Below, in pieces: positions 1-5,420 of a DNA stretch of 7,926 nucleotides. Below the pieces are notes generated by a model. That model did not search any database. It was not told the origin of the DNA and saw only the letters and a program-made list of their open reading frames with translations. This stretch comes from an uncultured Pseudomonadota bacterium (GTDB lineage: Bacteria > Desulfobacterota_B > Binatia > UBA9968): NCBI GenBank assembly GCA_946478635.1, contig CAMLCX010000210.1:1-7926 (forward strand), read 5' to 3'. The stretch's first letter is position 1. Each line of letters starts with the position of its first letter. The position numbers were made by a program, and so were the translations under genes.

Positions 1-113
1 ACGACTTTGCCGCCTTCCTTTTTCGCGGCCTCGATAAGCTTGGCGTCTTGCGCAAACGCAGCATTCGCGAGAAAGACGAAAACTATAATCGCCAGTACCA
101 TTATTCGTCGCAT
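1..113 (-). CDS. ABC transporter substrate-binding protein, N-terminal fragment (cut by window edge)
   Basis: Only the first 37 codons are in the window; the gene runs off the left edge. The peptide starts MRRIMVLAIIVFVFLANAAF and continues AQDAKLIEAAKKEGGKVV. That is a short positive N-terminus, a hydrophobic core and an AFA-Q signal-peptidase-type cleavage site, so the product is exported. The stretch after the cleavage site (KLIEAAKKEGGKVV) is typical of family 1 extracellular solute-binding proteins related to Fe(3+)-binding AfuA/FbpA, in which a short helix precedes the first beta strand. Such proteins capture a solute in the periplasm and deliver it to an ABC permease. The ATG is supported by a GGAGG six bases upstream. 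The gene is divergent from the amidohydrolase at 521. Substrate cannot be inferred. The family call rests on about 17 mature residues and is moderate; the export signal is clear. Confidence 0.6.
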   Translation of the reverse strand, partial: MRRIMVLAIIVFVFLANAAFAQDAKLIEAAKKEGGKV

Positions 114-119
114 TTTAAA

Positions 120-124
120 CCTCC
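120..124 (-). promoter_or_regulatory. Ribosome binding site of the solute-binding protein gene
   Basis: On the minus strand GGAGG lies six bases before the ATG at 113. This is a near-ideal Shine-Dalgarno sequence and fixes the start codon of the truncated gene. Confidence 0.75.
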
Positions 125-144
125 GTAGGGTTCAGTTAGATAAC

Positions 145-170
145 GATCTCTCACTTCGCTCAAGATGACA
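145..170 (-). repeat. Half copy of the GTCATTTCGA-type palindromic repeat
   Basis: Read on the minus strand this is TGTCATCTTGAGCGAAGTGA followed by GAGATC. It matches the arm design of the repeats at 2700-2759 and 4014-4072: a TGTCAT end, a CGAGCGAAG-like middle, and a GAAATC or GGGATC inner end. No partner arm is found next to it, so it looks like a remnant. It lies close upstream of the solute-binding protein gene and may overlap its promoter. Confidence 0.55.
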
Positions 171-217
171 ATCGCCCTGGCGCGACAGAGCCGCAACCAA
201 AGCAGAAAAAAGACCTT

Positions 218-305
218 TCACCGCAGAGACACTGAGTTCGCAGAGTTCGGAGTATCTCTCTATCAAAAGACTTTTTACTCTGTGTCCTCCGCGCCTCCGT
301 GGTGA
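218..305. repeat. Imperfect inverted repeat, GCAGAG/CGGAGG type
   Basis: The left arm is 218-245 and the right arm 278-305. The left arm and the reverse complement of the right arm agree at about 20 of 28 positions and both begin TCACC; inside are the periodic motifs GCAGAG and CGGAGG. The loop is about 32 bases. The element resembles the short intergenic repeats scattered through many environmental bacterial genomes and is probably non-coding. It could fold as RNA in either direction. Confidence 0.6.
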
Positions 306-461
306 GTTCTCTCTTCTGGGACCGATACATTCGGCTGCATATTTGCGCAAGTTGAACAAACCCTCAATTATAGTAATGCAGTGTTAGCGGAGCGAGGAAT
401 CTCTCTTGGCATGAATTGCCTGGCGCGCTCTACCCGAGCCGCTGTAAAACCCAAGCCGTCG

Positions 462-491
462 TTGACAGCCGCGAAGCGCGCTTGTTATAGC
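462..491 (+). promoter_or_regulatory. Putative sigma-70-type promoter of the amidohydrolase operon
   Basis: A perfect TTGACA -35 box (462-467) is followed after 18 bases by TATAGC (486-491), which matches four of six positions of the -10 consensus. Transcription would start near 498 and give a leader of roughly 23 bases before the ATG at 521, with the ribosome site inside it. The prediction is by eye only; vegetative promoters in this lineage are not known to me. Confidence 0.45.
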
Positions 492-520
492 CGTCTAGAC
501 TGCCGCGAAAGGAAATAGCT

Positions 521-1585
521 ATGCAGATCATCGACGCCGACGGTCATGTCAACGACCGCCCTTGCATGGACGAGATCTCGAAGTACATGCCGCCGGGAAA
601 CCGCACGCAAGTTTTCCCGTCCTTCGATCACATCCATTTTCATTATCTGGAAGGCGGCGACAAACGCTCGCGCACGGGCAATGTCGGACCCCAGGAGTGG
701 ATCGATTTTTTGGATGAAACGGAAATCGACTGGACCGCCGTTTATCCGACCGCGGGTTTGGCGGTGGGCCGGATCATCGCCGAAGACTGGGCCATCGCCG
801 CGTGTCGCGCTTACAACAGCTGGCTGCACGAAAAATTTACCAGCGTATCAGCGCGCATCAAAGGCGTGGCGCTGATTCCGATCCAGGACACGGAAGCGGC
901 CGTCGCCGAACTGCGCCGCTCAGTGAAAGAGCTGGGCATGGTCGCGGCCATGCTGCCGTCCAACGGCGAAGGCATCAAGGGCCACTACGGTTCGAAGATC
1001 TACTGGCCCCTTTACGAAGAAGCGGAAAAACTCAACGTGCCGCTCGCCGTTCATGTCGGCGCGCTGCATCACCTCGGCATGGACACCATCGGCGTGTATT
1101 ATCCGGTGCACGCCCTCGGCCATCCCTTTGGCATCATGGCCCAGGCGGCGGCGATGCTGTCCTACGGAGTCTTCGACCGCTTTCCAAAATTGCGCGTCGG
1201 TTTTCTCGAAGGCGGCGCCACCTGGGTGCCGTTTTTCATGGATCGCCTCGACCGATCCTATCCGCACCACCTGCAAGTCGATATCGACGGCGAGTTTTTG
1301 CCGAGCTCACGGCCGGATGTCATGGCAAGCGAATATTTTCGCCGCCACGTGAAAGCCGGCAAAATCTTCGTCGGCTTCGACGGCGACGACCACGGTCTCG
1401 GCTACGCCGTAAAAGAAGCCGGCAACGAGTCGTTCGTTTTCGCCACCGATTTTCCGCACGAAAGCTTCGACGCCAAGTCCTGCCGTATCGAGCTTGAGCA
1501 CATTCTCAGGCGCGAAGATCTCAATCAAAGCGACAAGGACGCGATCCTCGGCGGCAACGCCAGGAAATTTTATGGCATCGAATAA
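521..1585 (+). CDS. Amidohydrolase family 2 protein (ACMSD-like TIM-barrel metal hydrolase or decarboxylase)
   Basis: A complete 354-residue protein of the Amidohydro_2 family (PF04909-type), which contains 2-amino-3-carboxymuconate semialdehyde decarboxylase and related aromatic-acid decarboxylases. The N-terminal strand reads IIDADGHV (residues 3-10): D7-G-H9 replaces the classical HxH metal pair, as in the DADxH branch of the family. Further candidate ligands or active-site residues are H178 (LAVHVGALHH), H201 (GHPFG), E230 (GFLEGG) and D310 with H313 (FATDFPHES). The end ILGGNARKFYGI is the usual C-terminal signature. Length is normal and no signal peptide is seen, so it should be cytoplasmic. 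The start is supported by GAAAGGAAA just upstream. It is the first gene of a plus-strand run and is followed after 67 bases by a formamidase-like hydrolase. Family assignment is firm; whether it decarboxylates or hydrolyses, and on what substrate, cannot be told. Confidence 0.88.
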   Translation: MQIIDADGHVNDRPCMDEISKYMPPGNRTQVFPSFDHIHFHYLEGGDKRSRTGNVGPQEWIDFLDETEIDWTAVYPTAGLAVGRIIAEDWAIAACRAYNSWLHEKFTSVSARIKGVALIPIQDTEAAVAELRRSVKELGMVAAMLPSNGEGIKGHYGSKIYWPLYEEAEKLNVPLAVHVGALHHLGMDTIGVYYPVHALGHPFGIMAQAAAMLSYGVFDRFPKLRVGFLEGGATWVPFFMDRLDRSYPHHLQVDIDGEFLPSSRPDVMASEYFRRHVKAGKIFVGFDGDDHGLGYAVKEAGNESFVFATDFPHESFDAKSCRIELEHILRREDLNQSDKDAILGGNARKFYGIE

Positions 1586-1640
1586 TCCGCGCAGCGCCGC
1601 AACAGTACGAGTTCTAACAGCTTGAACGATTTGAACGAAA

Positions 1641-1644
1641 AGGA
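1641..1644 (+). promoter_or_regulatory. Ribosome binding site deciding the hydrolase start
   Basis: AGGA within AAAAGGAAAA lies 8 bases before ATG 1653 but only 5 before the in-frame TTG at 1650. Spacing and codon type both favour the ATG. Confidence 0.55.
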
Positions 1645-1652
1645 AAACTTTG

Positions 1653-2579
1653 ATGGCTGAAACTGCCACTGATGCTCAGGTTCAATCGCAATCAGCGCCC
1701 CGCCCGAAGGGCCCGCTCGTCTGGCTCGACATGGACCAGCGAGCGCTCGACGATGCCTACGATCAGAGCGTTTATGCGCCCAACCAGCAGATTGTCGCCG
1801 CTCGCCGCCGCAAGGCCAGCGAAGCGTTACTCAAGCGAATGACCCCCGAGCGTCTTTCCTACGGACCCTCCGACGTTGAGAAGCTCGACATTTACAGGAC
1901 TCATCGTCCCAATGCGCCAATCAACATTTACGTTCACGGCGGCGCCTGGCGCAACGGCCAGGCCAAGGAGTTCGCGTTTCCAGCGGAGATGTTCGTGAAC
2001 GCCGGCACAAATTTCGTCGTGCTTGATTTTGTCCAAGTGCAAGACGCGGGAGGCAATCTGTTGCCGATGGCTCAACAAGTCCGCAGCGCAGTCGCGTGGG
2101 TGTACCGGAACGCGGTGCGCATCGGCGGCGACGGCGAGCGCATCTACATCACCGGCCACTCCTCGGGAGCGCATCTCAGCGGCTGCACACTCGTTACCGA
2201 TTGGCAGAAGGACTTCGGCCTGCCGGCCCATTTGATCAAAGGCGGCCTCTTGATCAGCGGCATGTACGATCTCAAACCGGTCAGGCTTTCCAAACGCAGC
2301 CAATATGTGAAGTTTACGGACGAGATCGAGCAGGCGCTCAGTTCGCAGCGCCATCTCGATAAACTCAATGCGCCGATCATCGTCGCCTACGGCACTCAGG
2401 AAACGCCGGAGTTTCAGCGCCAGAGCCGCGAGTTCGCCGCCGCGGTGAAAGCCGCCGGCAAGCCCGTCGAACTGATTGTCGGCGAAGATTTCAATCATTT
2501 CGAGATGCAGGAAACCCTCGGCAATCCCTACGGCCTCGGCGGCCGCGCCGCGCTGAAGCTGATGGACTTGTCGCTTTAA
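1653..2579 (+). CDS. Alpha/beta hydrolase, kynurenine formamidase (arylformamidase)-like
   Basis: A 308-residue serine hydrolase of the esterase/arylformamidase group. HGGAW (residues 95-99) is the oxyanion-hole motif, GHSSG (168-172) holds the nucleophile Ser170, and H282 (EDFNHFEM) is the catalytic histidine. The segment YGTQETPEFQRQS aligns with the GQFDSPEFHRQS-type region of animal arylformamidase as I recall it, which puts E250 where the catalytic Asp normally is. SGMYDLKPV (202-210) is also typical of formamidases. These enzymes hydrolyse N-formylkynurenine or related aryl amides and esters in the cytoplasm. The start is taken as ATG 1653 rather than the in-frame TTG at 1650, because AGGA at 1641-1644 is then 8 bases away. 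A tandem TTGAACGA repeat (1622-1638) precedes the ribosome site. It probably shares a transcript with the amidohydrolase. The fold is sure; true formamidase activity is not. Confidence 0.85.
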   Translation: MAETATDAQVQSQSAPRPKGPLVWLDMDQRALDDAYDQSVYAPNQQIVAARRRKASEALLKRMTPERLSYGPSDVEKLDIYRTHRPNAPINIYVHGGAWRNGQAKEFAFPAEMFVNAGTNFVVLDFVQVQDAGGNLLPMAQQVRSAVAWVYRNAVRIGGDGERIYITGHSSGAHLSGCTLVTDWQKDFGLPAHLIKGGLLISGMYDLKPVRLSKRSQYVKFTDEIEQALSSQRHLDKLNAPIIVAYGTQETPEFQRQSREFAAAVKAAGKPVELIVGEDFNHFEMQETLGNPYGLGGRAALKLMDLSL

Positions 2580-2699
2580 TCGATTCTTTAAGGTTTTCGA
2601 TGACGAAAGTTTCATCACGAAAGTCCCAGCGCGCCGAAGCCGCAACCAAAACTAGGAGTATCTCCCGCGAAGGCGCAAAGGTCGCAAAGGTCGGAAAAT

Positions 2700-2759
2700 T
2701 GTCATTTCGATCGAAGGGAGAAATCATTCTTAGATCCCTCGCTCTCGCTCGGGATGACA
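2700..2759. repeat. 59-60 bp palindromic repeat, copy 1
   Basis: The left arm is 2700-2725 (TGTCATTTCGATCGAAGGGA plus GAAATC). The right arm is 2733-2759 and its reverse complement is TGTCATCCCGAGCGAGAGCG plus AGGGATC. The centre is ATTCTTA. The two arms are clearly related but distinct, one TTTCGA type and one CCCGAG type. The same asymmetric design appears in reverse orientation at 4014-4072, so this is a dispersed element and not a chance hairpin. Transcribed, it would form a stem of about 25 bp. Confidence 0.75.
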
Positions 2760-2774
2760 CGCCTCGGCGTGTCA
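2755..2774. repeat. Perfect 9-bp hairpin overlapping the palindrome end
   Basis: TGACACGCC (2755-2763) and GGCGTGTCA (2766-2774) are exact reverse complements separated by TC. The left half overlaps the TGACA end of the palindromic repeat, so the hairpin duplicates that terminus in inverted form. It could be a target-site or junction remnant. There is no T-run, so it is not a convincing terminator. Confidence 0.6.
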
Positions 2775-2829
2775 CTTAGCGACTTTGCGCCTTTGCGGGA
2801 GCAATTTCCGACTCCTAAACTTCGTGCTC

Positions 2830-2858
2830 TTGGTGATCGTAGTGGTGGCGAAGATAAA
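2830..2858 (+). promoter_or_regulatory. Weak candidate promoter for the CMD gene pair
   Basis: TTGGTG (2830-2835), a 17-base spacer and GATAAA (2853-2858) match three of six and four of six consensus bases. It lies just outside the repeat cluster, 47 bases before the CMD start. Spacing is right but the boxes are poor, so this is only a candidate. Confidence 0.25.
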
Positions 2859-2890
2859 TTGAACTTGGCATCAGCTGTACAAAGATCTGA

Positions 2891-2898
2891 AGAGGAGG
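2891..2898 (+). promoter_or_regulatory. Strong ribosome binding site of the first CMD gene
   Basis: AGAGGAGG ends six bases before ATG 2905. It is the strongest Shine-Dalgarno in the window, which suggests efficient translation of the first CMD-family protein. Confidence 0.75.
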
Positions 2899-2904
2899 CC
2901 CCCG

Positions 2905-3444
2905 ATGAGTCGAATTCCCCATGCCAAACGCGAAGAATTGTCGCCGGAACAGCAAAAGATTTGGGATCACATCCACGCCGTGCGCAGCGGTGGCGGCGGT
3001 CCCTATTCGATGTTGATGCATGTGCCGGCGCTTGCCGGCCACGTCGCCGCCACTGAAGATTATTTTCGCCTGGATTCGGGGCTCAGCGACGCTGATCGCG
3101 AGATCGTCATTCTCGCCGCCGCCCGCGAGCTTGGCGCGCACTACCCGTGGATGCGCCACGAGGCGCGCGCCCGCCAGGTCGGCGTACGCATTGAAGTGAT
3201 CGAAACGTTGCGTGCCCAGGGATCGATCGTCGAATTCACCGAGCGAGAGAAACTGCTCGCAGAGATTCCCCTCAGCTTGATGCGCGATCATCGATTGTCG
3301 GATGACCTGTTCGCCCGCGCCGAACGGGAGCTCGACCGCCGCCAACTGGTCGAGGTCATCGCCCTGGTCGGCCACTACAGCACCATCGGCTTCATTGCCA
3401 ACTCATTCGAATTACCCGCACCCGCGGGCAGCAAGACGTTTTAG
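2905..3444 (+). CDS. Carboxymuconolactone decarboxylase (CMD) family protein, paralog 1
   Basis: A 179-residue, all-helical-type protein of the CMD/AhpD superfamily. Recognisable parts are the N-terminal EQQKIWDHI helix, RSGGGGPYSMLMHVP (residues 27-41; the GP-x-x-x-LMHSP region of the family), and the core DREIVILAAARELGAHYPWM with RHEARA after it (about 64-89). The core gives the E75...Y80-x-W82-x-x-H85 pattern of CMD-type proteins. The CxxC pair of the AhpD peroxidase branch is absent; the protein has no Cys at that place. Family members decarboxylate ring-cleavage lactones (beta-ketoadipate pathway) or act as thiol peroxidases, and the missing cysteines argue against the latter. It is followed after 10 bases by a paralog 103/179 identical (ungapped, counted by eye). 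Substrate unknown. Confidence 0.85.
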   Translation: MSRIPHAKREELSPEQQKIWDHIHAVRSGGGGPYSMLMHVPALAGHVAATEDYFRLDSGLSDADREIVILAAARELGAHYPWMRHEARARQVGVRIEVIETLRAQGSIVEFTEREKLLAEIPLSLMRDHRLSDDLFARAERELDRRQLVEVIALVGHYSTIGFIANSFELPAPAGSKTF

Positions 3445-3454
3445 AAAGGCAAAT

Positions 3455-3994
3455 ATGAGCAAATTACCCAACGCCACACGCGACGGTCTGACAACTGACC
3501 AGCAAAAAATTTGGGACAAGATATTCGCAGGCCGCAGCGGCGGCGGTGGACCTTACTCGATGCTGATGCACTCGCCGGAGATGGCGCAACACTTCGCCGC
3601 CACGGAAGATTACTTTCGCAACAATTCGAAATTGCCGGACGCCGACCGCGAAGTGATCATCCTCACAGCCGCGCGTGAAGTCGACGCCCGTTACGCCTGG
3701 TCGCGCCACGAAATCCGCGCACACAAAGTCGGCATAAAGCCGGAGGTGATCGAAGCGCTGCGCGCAAAAGCGCCCGTCTATAAATTCACCGGCAGAGAGC
3801 GGCTGCTGGTCGAATTTACCCGCACGCTGATGCACGAGCATACGCTGCCGGATGATTTGTTTGCGCGCATGGAGAGCGAATTCGGCCGCGCCAAATTCGT
3901 CGAAGCCGTCGGACTCCTGGGCCACTACATCACCATCGGCACGGTGATCCGGATGTTCGACGTGACGCCGCCGGAAGGAAGCAGGACGTTTTAG
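3455..3994 (+). CDS. Carboxymuconolactone decarboxylase (CMD) family protein, paralog 2
   Basis: Also 179 residues, aligning without gaps to the preceding gene at about 58% identity. Shared blocks include QQKIWD, RSGGGGPYSMLMH (27-39), AATEDYFR, DADRE, E75, and the Y80-x-W82-x-x-H85-E86 motif (YAWSRHEIRAH), plus LLGHYITIG near the C-terminus. As in paralog 1 there is no CxxC pair. The reading frame is open back to 3302 inside the first gene, but ATG 3455 is the true start: it gives the same length as paralog 1, begins with the same MSxxPxAxR, and has GAAAGG (3444-3449) five bases upstream. The ribosome site overlaps the last base of the first gene's stop codon, so the two are almost certainly co-transcribed. 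The pair may form a hetero-oligomer, since CMD proteins are obligate oligomers; this is inference. Confidence 0.86.
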   Translation: MSKLPNATRDGLTTDQQKIWDKIFAGRSGGGGPYSMLMHSPEMAQHFAATEDYFRNNSKLPDADREVIILTAAREVDARYAWSRHEIRAHKVGIKPEVIEALRAKAPVYKFTGRERLLVEFTRTLMHEHTLPDDLFARMESEFGRAKFVEAVGLLGHYITIGTVIRMFDVTPPEGSRTF

Positions 3995-4013
3995 GTTGAG
4001 CGGTGCACGGGTT

Positions 4014-4072
4014 GTCGTCCCGAACGAATGTGAGGGACCTAGAAAAAGATTTCTCGCCGTGCTCGAAGTGAC
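4014..4072. repeat. 59-bp palindromic repeat, copy 2 (inverted relative to copy 1)
   Basis: The left arm 4014-4039 (GTCGTCCCGAACGAATGTGA plus GGGACC) and right arm 4048-4072 (its reverse complement is GTCACTTCGAGCACGGCGAG plus AAATC) flank TAGAAAAA. Reverse-complemented, the whole unit aligns end to end with copy 1 at 2700-2759: TTTCGA-type arm first, A/T-rich centre, CCCGA-type arm last. It fills the 105-base space between the convergent CMD and M24 genes and could act as a two-way stem-loop that stops or stabilises both transcripts. Confidence 0.72.
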
Positions 4073-4099
4073 GCGTCGGGAGTCAATTAAGAGCACTGC

Positions 4100-5305
4100 T
4101 CATAACGCCCCCGGTTCATCGATCGTTACCATTCCGTGCCCGCGGTTGAAGAGCGATTCGCATCCCCGTTCCGTCACAAGCACCGGCCCGCCCCAAGAGA
4201 ATTGAATCTTCTCATCCGCTGATATCGCCAATGGCCGCCAAACGAATACATTGCCTTCTTTCATCGGCAAATCGCGCGCACGCTCGCCGCGGGCTCGGGC
4301 ACTGAACAGCGGCCCATCGTCGCCGTAGCCGCAGCCGTGGAGTTGCGTCACCGTCTTCATTTTTCGATTAGCGCCGAATCCACTAACGAAATCGGCCAGC
4401 GAGCCGAATCTCATTCCCGGCTTAATCATCGCCAGACCGTTTTCATAAATTTCTCTCTGCAAAGCGACCACGGGCTTCCATGCGTTCGGAATTTTACCGA
4501 GCAGGATCGGTTGACAAATTTGCGTCAATTGCGCGCCGCGAATTGCGTTGATCTCGCTCGTGATCAGCGCATTGGGCGCGAGCCGATAGCCGAGCGGCGG
4601 ATTGGCATATCGCTTGGGCTTTTCCGCATCGAATGAATCGATGGTGAGGGCGAGCGGAAAGTATTCGCTGCCGAATTCGAGCATACGCGCCAGCACATCG
4701 GCATAGAGGATTCCCGCGTCGATTCCGGGACGTGCAAGCTTGATCAACTCTTCCAAACCAGCGGCCGCAACGTGCACCGACTCGCGCGCAAAGGCGATCT
4801 CTTCCTCGCTTTTGACGTAGCGCACGAAGCCGATGATATCGGTTGCATCTTCGAAGGTTGCGTTGGGTAGTTTCGCCATTACATAGTGAAGCGCGGTATG
4901 ATTCACCACGCCGTCAATGGAACCACAGTGCGTCACCACGCCGCCGTGCAATCCCGCAACGCCAATGCGCGCGCGCTCCATGCCCAGGTCGAGCAGCGCT
5001 TCGCTCATCGGCTCGGCCCACTCGCGGCCGGTCTGCCATGGCTCTGGCACCCATTCGTTGCTTGAGCGTCGATCCGCGATGACGATCGGCGGACGTCCAT
5101 CCGAGGGCAAGACCATCGCCGAACAGCGGAGCTGCGTCATGTAACGGCCGTCGATACCGTTGCCCAACGGCACCAGGATGCAGTCGAACCCGGCCTTGGC
5201 GGCGTTCTCGCGCACCGCCTGCCAGCGCCGGTCCCGCTCAACCAGCGAGTAACCGTTCCAGATGTGCACCGTCGCGCCCGCTCCCGGCGGTGTCGTCCAA
5301 GGCAT
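4100..5305 (-). CDS. M24 (creatinase/aminopeptidase P fold) family protein, metal site degenerate, paralog A
   Basis: A 401-residue protein with the two-domain layout of M24 proteins: an N-terminal creatinase-type domain (about 18-160, GYSLVERDRRW to NATFEDATDIIGF) and a C-terminal pita-bread domain (about 163-395, starting RYVKSEEEI). Metallopeptidases need D, D, H, E, E. Here the first-Asp region reads SEINAIRGAQLTQICQPILL (250-269) without the DxG...SDxTR pattern. The His region is LHGCGYGDDGP (322-332). The EPG region is NVFVWRPLA (352-360), with no Glu, and the last Glu region is SWGGPVLVTERG (370-381). So most ligands look lost, as in creatinase, which is metal-free. The function may be non-peptidase C-N hydrolysis. 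The start has AAGGAA 8 bases upstream. It lies downstream of a close paralog (5421-6635), separated by 115 bases containing repeats. Confidence 0.82.
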   Translation of the reverse strand: MPWTTPPGAGATVHIWNGYSLVERDRRWQAVRENAAKAGFDCILVPLGNGIDGRYMTQLRCSAMVLPSDGRPPIVIADRRSSNEWVPEPWQTGREWAEPMSEALLDLGMERARIGVAGLHGGVVTHCGSIDGVVNHTALHYVMAKLPNATFEDATDIIGFVRYVKSEEEIAFARESVHVAAAGLEELIKLARPGIDAGILYADVLARMLEFGSEYFPLALTIDSFDAEKPKRYANPPLGYRLAPNALITSEINAIRGAQLTQICQPILLGKIPNAWKPVVALQREIYENGLAMIKPGMRFGSLADFVSGFGANRKMKTVTQLHGCGYGDDGPLFSARARGERARDLPMKEGNVFVWRPLAISADEKIQFSWGGPVLVTERGCESLFNRGHGMVTIDEPGAL

Positions 5306-5313
5306 TGACTGAG

Positions 5314-5319
5314 TTCCTT
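5314..5319 (-). promoter_or_regulatory. Ribosome binding site of M24 paralog A
   Basis: On the minus strand AAGGAA lies 8 bases before the ATG at 5305. It supports this start, which gives an N-terminus about 10 residues longer than that of the paralog before the shared GYSL-ERD block. Confidence 0.55.
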
Positions 5320-5332
5320 CAGTCTCGGGTTT

Positions 5333-5420
5333 GGAGTCTAAGGTCTAGAGTTTCCGAGAAATCCCCGGCTGTTTCCGATTCTGCAAACTCGAGACTCAAG
5401 ACGCTAAACTCTAGACTCAA
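5333..5420. repeat. GTCTAGAGTTT repeat cluster between the M24 paralogs
   Basis: GTCTAGAGTTT (5343-5353) is repeated exactly in inverted form as AAACTCTAGAC (5406-5416), and with one change as AAACTCGAGAC (5385-5395). The two right-hand units form a direct repeat of 15 bases with a 21-base step (5385-5399 and 5406-5420, one mismatch). The cluster fills the gap between the two minus-strand M24 genes and ends right at the stop codon of the upstream one. It could form a stem-loop in the shared transcript. Confidence 0.65.

Larger units (their letters stand above)
114..520. other. Divergent intergenic region with decayed repeats and a promoter
   Basis: This 407-base stretch separates the divergent solute-binding protein and amidohydrolase genes and holds no believable gene. 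It contains a half copy of the palindromic family seen at 2700-2759 and 4014-4072 (145-170), an imperfect GCAGAG-type inverted repeat (218-305), a weak trace of the same palindrome family near 386-402, and a promoter-like sequence just before the amidohydrolase (462-491). A 75-codon minus-strand reading frame across 132-359 is built almost wholly of these repeats. Confidence 0.7.
2662..2801. repeat. GCAAAG-type long inverted repeat with a nested element
   Basis: The left arm 2662-2685 (CTCCCGCGAAGGCGCAAAGG plus TCGC) and the reverse complement of the right arm 2778-2801 (CTCCCGCAAAGGCGCAAAGT plus CGCT) differ at one base over the first 19. GTCGGAAAATTG beside the left arm (about 2690-2701) also recurs inverted as CAATTTCCGAC beyond the right arm (about 2802-2812), and AGGAGT flanks both sides in inverted order. 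The arms contain the repeated word GCAAAG, similar in style to the GCAGAG repeat at 218-305. The space between the arms is almost filled by the unrelated palindrome at 2700-2759, which suggests that one repeat inserted into the other. Confidence 0.7.
2580..2904. other. Repeat-filled intergenic gap
   Basis: These 325 bases hold no credible gene. From left to right there is a short direct repeat ACGAAAGT (2603-2610 and 2617-2624), a GCAAAG-type palindrome (2662-2801) with a second palindrome (2700-2759) and a perfect 9-bp hairpin (2755-2774) inside it, then a possible promoter and a strong ribosome site for the first CMD gene. The gap probably separates two transcription units. Confidence 0.7.

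Noticed and set aside
132..359. A 75-codon minus-strand open frame upstream of the amidohydrolase
   Set aside because: It is made of the repeat at 218-305 and the half palindrome at 145-170; composition is unlike the real genes and no ribosome site is seen.
1827..2645. A 272-codon minus-strand frame opposite the formamidase-like gene
   Set aside because: It is antisense to a gene with clear catalytic motifs, and its own translation shows no recognisable domain.
3302..3454. N-terminal extension of the second CMD protein back to 3302
   Set aside because: It would overlap the first CMD gene. The paralog length, conserved N-terminus and ribosome site all point to ATG 3455.
5385..5420. CRISPR-like spacing of the AAACTC repeats
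   Set aside because: Only two 15-base direct units with a 6-base gap, plus one inverted copy; repeats and spacers are far too short for a CRISPR array.
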